The notes under the pieces are model-generated. The model was given only the letters and a program-made list of their open reading frames with translations. It was not told where the DNA came from and ran no database searches. 64,000 nt of DNA from Lineus longissimus (Eukaryota > Nemertea > Pilidiophora > Heteronemertea > Lineidae), in the NCBI RefSeq assembly GCF_910592395.1, contig NC_088324.1, positions 8,830,953-8,894,952 on the forward strand. Direction: 5' to 3'. The position numbers and the translations under genes are program-made. This document shows positions 52,865 through 62,535 of this stretch, in pieces (position 1 is the stretch's first letter; each line of letters begins with the position of its first letter).

Positions 52865-53204
52865 CTGAAATTATTAACCTTGATTATTGACTTCGTTATG
52901 TCCGATCCAATTTGGAATTCAAAATGTTATTGTAAAGATGCAGGTGGAATATCAATATGAAGACGACCGTCAATTGAAATAAATCGAACATCGCTATATA
53001 GATAACTGCCATTCAACCTTAGAGATGACATCGGGGTGGGAGTCCGAAGGTTCGCGACCTCTCGAGTACCACTGATGTGAGCCCAGCCTGTATAAAACTT
53101 ATTGATGGTGAATCACTTTACCTTTCATGCTGGGACAATGAAAATACGAAGATTATGGCCATCGCCACGACAGCAACGACAGCGATGTTTCGCCCGGCCA
53201 TCAT
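51583..53204 (-). CDS. Galactose-3-O-sulfotransferase-like protein, two exons
   Basis: Predicted Golgi enzyme that moves sulfate from PAPS to the 3-OH of galactose in glycolipids or glycans (Gal3ST family). Exon 1 is 53204-53122 (minus), exon 2 is 52864-51583, phase consistent, giving about 454 residues, the usual family size. Exon 1 encodes a start (two tandem Met) and a hydrophobic run at about residues 7-23 (IAVVAVVAMAIIFVFSL), a type II signal anchor. Exon 2 has the PAPS 5'-phosphosulfate loop FLKVHKCASST (about 98-108) and the 3'-phosphate motif VTILREPFEQF (about 183-193). The acceptor atttcag before 52864 is preferred; an in-phase AG before 52822 would shorten the protein by 14 residues. 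Which Gal3ST subtype this is cannot be told from the sequence alone. Confidence 0.9.
52870..53080. mobile_element. Partial family A element in the Gal3ST-like intron
   Basis: Only the right half remains: gacttcgttatgtccgatcc, ttggaattcaaaatgttat, tgcaggtggaatatcaatat, then the tail gtgggagtccgaaggttcgc. It nearly fills the 257-bp intron between exons 1 and 2. Confidence 0.65.
53122..53204 (-). CDS. Gal3ST-like exon 1 (signal anchor)
   Basis: Short exon with ATGATG start and one predicted transmembrane segment, then donor gtaaag. It contributes 83 nt, leaving an AG that completes an Arg codon with exon 2. The fit of phase and topology to the family supports it. Confidence 0.75.
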
Positions 53205-54321
53205 TCGTTGAAAAACAATAACTGGCTGTCAGTGTCAGATCATTAACTGAAAAGATAAGATGACAGTGATATACAAACTTGGAAAAATACAATACTATGT
53301 GCTTGCGCGTCTGACGTACATGTACATGGACGAGACGACTGCGTAATTTGAATATTCATGATTTGGAGGGAACCAGTTAGTGAGGGAAGCATCCTCTCTA
53401 GCTGTGTGAATGTTATTTGAAATTGAAAAAAACTTCCTGGTGTATACACTGAGATAAAACTCCGCGAATAATCAGCAGCGGCTTACAGTAAATTCTGATA
53501 CTCCTCCTTTATGTAGACATGTACACTGAAGTAAGATATCGTGTGAGGTTCAACGCACATATCGTTGTTGTAACACCAAGATACCTCCGATCAGAGAAAC
53601 AAGTAGGTCCAAAATACTGTTGAGATACGTGCAATCATCAGTATTAACGTACAGCGAATAGGGAGGTTGAGATCACTTATCACGGATCCTCATACATGTA
53701 CGTATACGGATAGAATTGGTCACAAAATTCGTCCTATTTCTACCTAGTTTTATGCGTATTACGAAAAAGGATCCTAGATACATATAAGTCGTTGTTCCCA
53801 ATCTCCCTATTGTAACACAGCATAACGCACTGTCGACGGAATAGCAGCTGACTAAGTGCGTACTCGAGGTTGGCAAAATATCACTGAAACTTTGATTGGC
53901 ATCATCGATCTGTTTTTATATTGTCACGTGGTATCGCTTTCAATAATTCAATCATTTTATACCACATGCACATAGTTATCGATTCCGAATAAGCGCTCCA
54001 GTTGCCTCTCTAATCTAGGCTGTTGACCAAGCATCTGTGCGAAACCAGCACTTTGTTCACGAGTCACTTTTTTACCAGTGAACACAAAGATAATTAGCAG
54101 AGACTGGCAGCAGGCAGCATTGCGCGCGCTTTAAATAAAGTCAAAAGCACAAGTGTCATAAGGCACACCCCTGCTTTAAACTTTTAGGTTTTCACCTCAT
54201 GCTTTTTCTTAGCTGTAAAAATGCACGAAACAACATCTGTTCCTTCCGTCAAAAAGTAGAGCGCACTGACCATTGTTGTAATAATGGTAACGGAAAGTCT
54301 TAAGAAAGCATCCTCATCGCG
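53205..54321. other. Upstream region of the Gal3ST-like gene
   Basis: Probably holds its promoter. Apart from the family D element I see no recognisable signal. Confidence 0.45.
53661..53807. mobile_element. Short inverted-repeat element (family D, copy 2)
   Basis: A 147-bp near-palindrome from GGGAGGTTGA to ...CAATCTCCC with TA on both sides, related to 26065-26204 (shared cttatcacggatcct and gtacgtatacggatag). Confidence 0.78.
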
Positions 54322-54960
54322 TTAAATAAAAAGAGATTCCGTTGGACATTCATCCCAAGTTGGTCTTTCGAGGACAATGTCACAACCAGAATACAGGGAC
54401 AAGTTCACTTTAACTGAAGTTGATATAGTCTGGGGTATTTTGTAGAAGCATATATACTGGGACATTCGTTCCTTCATGTATGTCCAACCGAGGGAGTCAC
54501 TGAATTTGTTTCCACATCCAGTCGACTTGCGAACAAATATTTTTAAGACTGTACCAAAAATTGCGTTAAAAAACTTACCAGAACTGACTTCCTTTGGAGA
54601 ATAATTTGCGTGACTTATTCCGCTTTGTAACAAGAAACGGGTCACCGCCAGTCGCTGGACGCTTAGCAATGTCTCCGTGAGCATATTGATTGGAAAACGC
54701 GGGACGTTAAATAACCATGCATACCAGTTGATACAGCGGTCGTTAATAATGCAAGGGAGGCCACGCGACTTCCCGTAAATGCTCAGATGACCTTCCGTTA
54801 TATTGCCCATATTATGTACTTCCACCCACTGATCCGAGAAATGTGAGGTGACTTCGGAAGAGTTACAAACTGATTTTGGTATATTCTGAAACATCATTTC
54901 ACGGTGCAGCGCATAGTAAGAATGCGCACGTTTTGCATGGCCGTCCTTTAAGATAGCTAT
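54322..54960 (-). CDS. Unrecognised long open frame, possible terminal exon
   Basis: An open frame of about 210 codons, much longer than chance frames nearby, ending ECPTESLFI. It has no ATG at its left edge. A pyrimidine-rich tract ending gtggatag just upstream could be a splice acceptor, giving an exon that starts AILKDGHAKRAHSYYALHRE. It has several Cys residues and N-glycosylation sequons (CNSS, GNIT, HANYS), which suggests a secreted or luminal protein. I do not recognise the family and see no transmembrane segment. It lies upstream of the Gal3ST-like gene in the same direction and may be an independent gene whose 5' exons were not found. Confidence 0.5.
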   Translation of the reverse strand: MAILKDGHAKRAHSYYALHREMMFQNIPKSVCNSSEVTSHFSDQWVEVHNMGNITEGHLSIYGKSRGLPCIINDRCINWYAWLFNVPRFPINMLTETLLSVQRLAVTRFLLQSGISHANYSPKEVSSGKFFNAIFGTVLKIFVRKSTGCGNKFSDSLGWTYMKERMSQYICFYKIPQTISTSVKVNLSLYSGCDIVLERPTWDECPTESLFI

Positions 54961-56100
54961 CCACAAAAAATGACATAATTATTAGAATCTCACGTTCATC
55001 CGATGTGTTCCTTGATGATCAAGGGATACGATGAAACCTGGGATCCCCATGAGTGTTAACTTTCTCCAAAGGACAGTCCTTGCTTCTACACAATTACAGT
55101 GTAAATGCTAACCGTGATTGCGTTTCGGTGTGGCCGACTGTAGTACACACATTTTTAGAAGTTATATCGATAAATTCGGCACTGAAATGACCGATATTTC
55201 TGACAAACTTCATTAAGAATTTAAAGACAACTCTCGTTATTCATCTACCGTGACATTAACTGTAAATGGAGTAGGCGTACATGAATCACGAACAAGTTTT
55301 CTCGCAGGAAACTTTTTGCGCAGACCGTGTGGATCCGAGGTCGTACTTCATGCATAAAGTACGACCTCGGAAATCATCAGGATTATCACGTGGTGATAGA
55401 GTGTGGCACAGCCTGCACTTCACTTCAGTGTGCCCCGTGGTCAAAGAATGGATGTGGCCTGTTTTTCCTTCGATCTAACGGCTGTTCAATAAAAATGCTG
55501 TGTTTATGCCAGTGTCAGTCTTCAGCAATGAAACGCAAAGAGTAACGTTCTCGGGATCTTTGTCTGTATTTGTAACTCTTTAGCCGCGAAGTGTTTCATT
55601 TTTGCATCGATTTCTGTCCGAGTCAGTTGCGGTTTGGCATGTTGTCCATGTCACAACCAACTGGAGCGTGGTGCCACTGACACAACCAAAATCAAAATCG
55701 CGAAGGAAAAGCACCAAACGCCGTAGTGCCACTGACACTCTGACCCATTTTCTCTCCAGTCGTCCCCGAGTCACGCGCCCTGACCTTCACGACTATTGCA
55801 GGTGAACACTGGTGACTAGGAACATGAGAATCATTACACTGACTTGCGTCTGTTTCGCAAATCATTATAACATCTGTTTGAGTACCATGAACAGGGAAAC
55901 AGACCAAGGATGGAGTGAATAAGCACAAATAGCTTCATAATGCGGGCCCGTAAAGCCTAGCGGACCATGTGTCATTCCAGGCTTATTTCTCGAAACCTTT
56001 TCTTTCGCATTATTACCGCCTATATTGCATAACATGATTACGACTTCGTCAAATAATGAGTCTCGCAGACCCGGCGAATGGGCAAGATCCACGTGGCCGT
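54961..56100. other. Intergenic stretch
   Basis: Short open frames only. A repeat of ccgaggtcgtacttcatgca with its own inverse (aagtacgacctcgg) at about 55333-55371 forms a perfect short hairpin. Confidence 0.5.
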
Positions 56101-56446
56101 CTCTGCCATCTTGAAAATGTGTCTGTGAAATTGTTCACCAAAAAACTCAATTTACTTGACAAAAATTCGTAGTTCAACAGAAACAATATCACAGAATCGA
56201 TGGTAAGTATTCAGGCCATATCATTGTGCAGGTTATTCGTCTAAAGTGGTTGTAATTGCCAAGATATTTGCGATTTTTGTTGGCTATGTAGATTCCGCAA
56301 TGCGATGGACATAGCACTGTAGTTGCTATCCATTGCTCGGCGCAGGTCATGACCTTGCAAGACGACCTCTACTATTTCGTCATATCGAACACGTTTTTTA
56401 TTCTCTAATATTGGACTTATCTACGTATCCCGTTATTTATTTACAG

Positions 56447-57690
56447 TGCTCCTGTGTTCTGCTGCCCAACAGAGACTGCCGCTTCTCATTTCAACTTTCA
56501 ATTTCAAGAAAATAATTGTAAGTATTTCGGTCCAGCCAAGGAAAATGAACTGTAAAATTCGCAGTTGAACTTTGACATGATAATTTTTTCATGGTCCGAC
56601 CAAATCTATCTGAACTTGTGGGGGGGGGGGGTCATTGAATTTTAAAGCTGAATGTTGAAATTCCTCCACCAATGTTGATCCTCGACCAAAAACGATCAAC
56701 AGAACATTTCCGGAAATGTATTTCGGCCATTTTGAAAATGCCCTTTTCACAGGCAACTGGAGTTTACCATGTCATCAATGTAACAGCAGATACTTATTCA
56801 TTCAAGCAATTTACTTGAAGTTGTCCTTGTATTCAAATGTTCATGATATCTCGAATGCTTTTGCTGATCATTTCATTTAAAAACATGACTTTTATGTTCT
56901 GGTAAACTCCAGTTGCCTGTGAAAACAAGTTTTCAAAATGGCCGACCATTATTTTGCCAACTGTCTGGAAAGAGTGGATCATTGGAATTTCTTGTTGAAG
57001 GGACGTGTTAGAGTTGAGTTTACAGCAATGAGTCCATTATATTTGAAATACTCACCACTGAAATGCCATTCCAATCAGGAACGTAAAGTTGGAAAGCATT
57101 GAGGGATCTACAATATCTAGTTTTTAATTTTGGGAAATCGCTATGCCCCTTTCCCCAGGGACTTTGGGATCATGTTATCAATGAATCCAGTCACTTCATT
57201 GCTATTGATGTCATTCATAACGGAGGATATGTATTTGATGTCATAGATAATACGCTTCCCCCCCCCCCCCCGAAATGTGTTGTGTACAAAACCATGGTTT
57301 TTCAGGACAACGAAATGAATGTACATGTAGTGTGACAATCGAAAAACATTCTCCCTTTGTCTCAGAGTAACTCTTTATGACCACTAAGCCATGATGATAT
57401 CGTCGTACTCACTCCGATCGTGTGTGTGCCGTACTTTAAGTGTATACTACATTTGCCAGCGGCCAGTTGATACCACTTTAGATATTTTTTGATAACCAGA
57501 CAATGATAATGAAACATGTTCACTCTTTGTATCTTTCTAGGACGCCAAAGATGTTGTTCACGCGCTCTATCCAGCCCATTCTCCGCAGCTCTTCTCCATA
57601 CGATGGCGACTCGACTTCAGTTCTTCATTTAATCTGTAACTTCATTTTATCTGTATGATCTTATGAACTAATTAATAAAATTATTTATTC
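56447..57690 (+). ncRNA. Possible spliced transcript of unknown function
   Basis: A perfect donor gtaagt follows 56202. Acceptor tttacag and donor gtaagt bound 56447-56517. Acceptor tttctag precedes 57541, and AATAAA at about 57674 could end the last exon. The pieces have no recognisable protein and only short open frames (first in-frame peptide about 23 codons), so a non-coding RNA is possible. The call rests on splice signals only. Confidence 0.25.
56724..56944. mobile_element. Hairpin element with ~45-bp arms
   Basis: CGGCCATTTTGAAAATGCCC... through cacaggcaactggagtttac at 56724-56769 is repeated in inverse at 56900-56944 with few mismatches. The 130-bp middle also shows weaker inverse similarity. 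No open frame. Confidence 0.7.
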
Positions 57691-57929
57691 TTATACAAGC
57701 TTCTTTTTATTGTCCGCAAAGTTACGATGGGAGCGCACAATCAGTCCTCAGCTTTTTGATTTGTTTTTTTGATCTTTTTAATTGAATTGAAAAGATTTTC
57801 CTCCTCTGGTGTTTCATTATGAAACTTCTTCCGTGGCATCCTCAATTGTTTTGAAAACAGAAACCTGACATTACTTGGAAAGTTTTCTAAGTCCAAAATC
57901 AATTTGTTTCCTTGGCAAAGTTTCCATTC

Positions 57930-58110
57930 TGTCTGCGATTTTTTCTCAAAAATACTCTAAGTACAAAATCGCTGTGTCATTCTTTTTTTCAAAAATACGC
58001 TAAGTACAAAATCGCTGAGTCATTCTTTTTTCTGTGATTTTTTTCTCAAAAATACGCTAAGTACAAAATCGCTGAGTCATTCTTTTTTCCTTTAAAAATT
58101 CTTGAAAAAT
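57930..58110. repeat. Short tandem repeat, ~60-bp units
   Basis: Three near-identical units and a partial one with caaaaatacgctaagtacaa followed by aatcgctgagtcattctttt. Confidence 0.8.
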
Positions 58111-58135
58111 ACGCTAAGTCCACAAAACTCGAAAA

Positions 58136-58203
58136 ATAAATTGTGCGTGACCTCCCCTCGTAACTTTATTCCTCTGCAAAGTTACGGAGCGAGGTCACGC
58201 TCG
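58136..58203. repeat. Perfect-stem inverted repeat
   Basis: gcgtgacctc...cgtaactt pairs with aagttacg...gaggtcacgc around a short loop; flanking actcg and cgagt words extend the stem. Confidence 0.75.
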
Positions 58204-58315
58204 AGTTTTTTTTTGACGTTTTTGGAGATAGCCTATATTCTGAGGGTCCCTTTTTTTTGGAAAAAATCCGTTGATCCGAGGTTGTCCTTGTCCTTTAGAA
58301 GGCTGAAGAAGTCAT

Positions 58316-58877
58316 TATGACTTGTTATTCATTGCAAAGTTCGATAGTTATTGCATTCAATGTTTATTTCATGTTCAATTGATACATTTGAATTCAAAGT
58401 TTCTATTATGTGCGATTCAATTGAAGATTACGAGTGATGTTTCCACATACTTTGGAAGACTTTGTGTGCAATTCATGTTATTATGCCAAAGTACAGTGCA
58501 GAGAATATTTTATATGTTGCACAGAAGTGTTTATGTGTGATATTACAACCGTTGAATCGTTGAAGGGATGAAAAAGGAACTTTGAAACAACCAATCAAAG
58601 CAGTTTCAAAGACCTTTTTCACCCTTTGCCAACAATTCAACGGAGGTAACGTCAACATAGATAATTCTGCATCGCATATAACTTATATCTCACACTATAC
58701 ACATGGCAAAATATCATGAGTTGTACAGCAAGTCTACCAAAGATATGTGATAACATTACCACAATCTTTGTATCACACATAATAAAAACCTTGAAAACAA
58801 AAGTATTAATTATTGAACATGAAAATAAACACTGAATGGTAATAACTATTGAATTTTGCAACGAATAACAAGCCATA
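58316..58877. mobile_element. Long inverted repeat (foldback), ~210-bp arms
   Basis: The left arm (58316-58528) and the reverse complement of the right arm (58664-58877) align along their length, for example cttgttattcattgcaaag against cttgttattcgttgcaaaa, and tactttggaagact against atctttggtagact. The inner part also folds (ccgttgaatcgttg against caacaattcaacgg; actttgaaac against gtttcaaag). Both arms carry a homologous 72-74-codon frame, one per strand, so the arms may descend from a coding or transposon end. No known family recognised. Confidence 0.8.
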
Positions 58878-60135
58878 TATCGAGGGTCTTGAGGTGTGCC
58901 AGAAGTACAACAAAACTTGAGATACTGAAATCTTGGAGGATCTAAGACATGTCGTCCAAAACACTTTTGTTACTGATAAATTCGATATGATACCATTTCT
59001 ATGGTTTCACTCGACGTCAAGCTTTTTGCAGCATTTTGTTTATTTTGACAAGTGGTAGATTTCAGTTTTGTAGTACTTGTGACAAACCTGTAAGGTCTAT
59101 CACCACATAAGCGTTTCACGTCGCATATATCACACACAGTCTTTGTCATTTCACGTTGAGCGTTGCCAATTAAAGACTCTGTGGAATATTTACCGCATGA
59201 AATGCTTATGTGGAGGTAAGCCTTTTAGCCGATGACAGACTAGAGCGTAAAACGACGTGCTTCTGCACTCTGGACATTTTGACGCGTACGTGTGTCACCA
59301 ACTTTTATGCAGAAAGATACAAGTGCACTTTTACCGAAAACATTCTTATGTCGGGGTGGGGACAGGGATAGTTCATCTGGTGGCAAATTGGGCAATATTG
59401 AGTTTTTACAGTAATGTTCAACTGTAAACCTCAATTTCTCAAAACTCGGTAAAGTGCACTTTCTGCATAAGACCCTCGATTTGACTACTTCAGCTTTATT
59501 GATTGCCTTTGCTATCTTCATAGATCGAAGTGAAGGCAACACGTCAAAGTGAAGGAACCAAATAGAAGACGAAATTACAAACATAACATTTTATTACTAC
59601 TCTTTCTAGGCAATCGTATAACATATACATAAATGTTTGCGTTTCACAGATACATATTGAAGCGAAACGCTGTAAAATCACATACATAAGACCATTTTTC
59701 ATATATTTCACCACAATCTCCCAATCAAAATGGTAGAAAGGCATTTTTAAGCTTTAGTTTTTCTAATGTGGTCTGCAGTAGCTCCCGCCCCGCCCCTCCC
59801 CATGAATAAGCAATACCGAACACCCGGTATCCGGTACTGAAAAAAATGATAATAACTTTCGATAAGATGGTCTTATAGAAGTGAGATTAAAGTATTTCTT
59901 ACATAGTTTGAATCAGTTCAATCCATCTAAATCTAATTCAGTACAATGTATTGCTGTGTAATAGGCCTACGTCTCATTCAATTAAATCTACAAATTGTGT
60001 GTTGTTGCAGAAGAAATGGACACACCTTATTTGACAAAGGATCTCGTAACCTGCCTATTCAACCAATGCACCATAAATCTTCAATGAGCCGTCTGGCCTT
60101 AACTTCAGTGAGTCGCTCTTTTGCAGCTCTACTTA
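58878..60135. other. Intergenic stretch right of the foldback element
   Basis: A minus-strand frame of 114 codons at 59240-59584 has no recognisable domain; it may belong to a decayed element. Nothing else is supported. Confidence 0.45.
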
Positions 60136-60215
60136 GAGTGTGGCTTGGTGGAGTAGTGGTTAGAGCGTGTGGCTTACCACCAAGAGGTCTTGGGTTCGAA
60201 TCCCGTCAGCCTCTA
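60136..60215 (+). repeat. tRNA-derived sequence (SINE head or decayed tRNA)
   Basis: It has the box A-like word agtagtggttagagcg, box B gggttcgaatcccg and a downstream T run (60220-60226) acting as a possible Pol III stop. The T arm is good. The acceptor stem has two mismatches and the D stem does not pair, while cttggtgg and ccaccaag form an alternative stem. That argues for a tRNA-derived repeat rather than a functional tRNA. Confidence 0.5.
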
Positions 60216-60388
60216 ACACTTTTTTTCACTTTTTTAATACGAAAAGCTTTAAAACTTTCAACAGCAAAACAGGTGTTATTGCGAAAGATACCAGAAGCAA
60301 AGAAACTTTTCTTTTAAAGTATTTTTTCTTACACCAATAGAGGAAAAAAGCTTCATGAAAAGGTATCATTAAAAGTATGATGAATTAA

Positions 60389-60810
60389 ACATTTTTCCAA
60401 TAATTTCATCCCCCCCAAATAAACTTCAATATAAGTTGAACCCTCTCCAGGTTCTTGTCAGGTGTCATGTATTGGAAAATAGGGAGGTTTCGCAATCACG
60501 TTTACGTTTCCAAAACGCCTGTGTGACGCACATACATGTTGGGCAGTTTTCTGCACTGAGGGTTATGCACACCCTTCGCAACATTGTGAAATCGGTTCAA
60601 CATTTTTCGAATAATTTCATCCCCCCCCAAATAAACTTCAATATAAGTTTAACCCTCTCCAGGTTCTTGTCAGGTGTCATGTATTGGAAAATAGGGAGGT
60701 TTCGCAATCACGTTTACGTTTCCAAAACGCCTGTGTGACGCACATACATATTGGGCAGTTTTCTGCACTGAGGGTTATGCGCACCCTTCGCAACATTGTG
60801 AAATCGGTTC
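60389..60810. repeat. Direct tandem duplication of 211 bp
   Basis: Two almost identical copies in a row, beginning acattttt(c)caataatttc and ending aacattgtgaaatcggttc. Differences are a C-run length and a few single bases. No coding frame is shared beyond the copies themselves. Confidence 0.9.
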
Positions 60811-61468
60811 CTTTTAACCAGAAGAGCTAAAATTCGTTACGATTTTAAAATTTCAAAGCGTAAACGTAGATTTATATCTTAAGGATGCGAAACCTCACTA
60901 GTATCTAGTTGCACTTGTCATGTTTCTGCTCTGCTTAACAACTTTTTCTGTTCGAATAAAATCTTGTCTTGTGTAAAAGCAACGCTTAAAAGCCTGTCGC
61001 GTCGTATTAACTTGTAAAACTATTTGTAATAATTTGTGGCAGAACCGTTGACAAGTGTAACCAGTGTTTGGCTGGCAGTTTTACAAAGAGTAGGTCTTGC
61101 CTGAAGAACTGATCAAATGTTGTTCAGCTGTGAGCGAAGATTCCATCACGGTTTTCCTCCTCCTTCGAGATGGCGGTTGTCTTCATTGACGCGTGGTGTG
61201 TATGCGGTTCAATCTGAAAATATAAGATAAAAGAATTTTTGAAAAATTTTGCTAATGGACCTCAAATCAATCGAAATCGTGCCAGTATTGTAGTTGTGGA
61301 CCAAGAACAACAAGGAGATGATCCACAGGCACAAGCAGGAACCGGGACTGGAGTAAAACGACCTGGAAAGAGTGAAAAGGAATTTTGACTGATCAATGCT
61401 TCTGTGGGAGTGGAAGGGGACAAATAAAATGTTGCAGACAAAATCACGATGACGCTGGTAGGCTCATG

Positions 61469-62535
61469 GGGGAAGTTACCCTCTAAGTAGAATTCTTCAT
61501 AAACTCTCCACATGTGTCAACTGAGTAACAAGAAGGGGACTCCGATGGAGGGGGAGGAGGTTAAGTTACCCTCCCCTCTAGGTAAGATTCTTCATAAACT
61601 CTCCACATCTGTCAACTGAGTAACAAGAAGGGGACTCTTATGGAGGGGGAGGAGGTTAAGTTACCCTCCCCTCTAGGTAGGATTCTTCATAAACTCTCCA
61701 CATGTATCAACTGAGTAACAAGAAGGGGACTCTTATGGAGGGGGATGAGGTTAAGTTACCCTCCTCTCTAAGTAGGATTCTTCATAAACTCTCCACATAT
61801 GTCAACTGAGTAACAAGAAGGGGATTCTTATGGAGGGGAGGAGGTTAAGTTACCCTCCCCTCTAGGTAGGATTCTTCATAAACTCTCCACATATGTCAAC
61901 TGAGTAACAGGTATGGGACTCTTATGGAGGGGGAGGAGGTTAAGTTTCCCTCACCTCTAGGTAGGATTTTCATAAACTCTCCACATGTGTCAACTGAGTA
62001 ACAAGAATGGGACTCTTATGGAGGGGGATGAGGCTAAGTTACCCTTCCCTCTAAGTAGGATTCTTCATAAACTCTCCACATATGTCAACTGAGTAACAGG
62101 TAGGGGACTCTTATGGAGGGGGAGGAGGTTAAGTTTCCCTCATCTCTAGGTAGGATTCTTCATCAACTCTCCACAAGTGTCAACTGAGTAACAAGAAGGG
62201 GACTCTTATGGAGGGGGAAGAGGAGGAGGTTAAGTTACCCTCACCTCTAAGTAGGATTCTTCATAAACTCTCCAGATGTGTTAACTGAGAATTAAACAAG
62301 AAGGGGACTCTTATGGAGGAGGAAGAGGCTAAGTTACCCTCACCACTAAGTAGGATTCTTCATAAACTCTCCACATGTATCAACTGAGTAACAAGAAGGG
62401 GACTCTTATGGAGGGGGAAGAGGAGGAGGTTAAGTTACCCTCACCACTAGGTAGGATTCTTCATAAACTCTCCACATGTGTCAACTGAGTAACAAGAAGG
62501 GGACTCCTGTATATAATGGAGGGGGAGGGGGTTAA
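61469..62535. repeat. Minisatellite 1, ~96-bp units
   Basis: About eleven units, each with gattcttcataaactctcc, caactgagtaacaagaaggg and ggaggaggttaagttaccct. The spacing of the first word is about 90-101 bp. Open frames over this array are repeat artefacts. Confidence 0.95.

Noticed and set aside
59946-60317. 123-codon frame with GGVVVRACGLPPRGLGFES
   Set aside because: That peptide is the familiar translation of tRNA-derived sequence, not a protein gene.
61262-61513. 83-codon minus-strand frame next to the minisatellite
   Set aside because: Partly covers repeat units and has low-complexity Pro/Cys/Ser content; no support as a gene.
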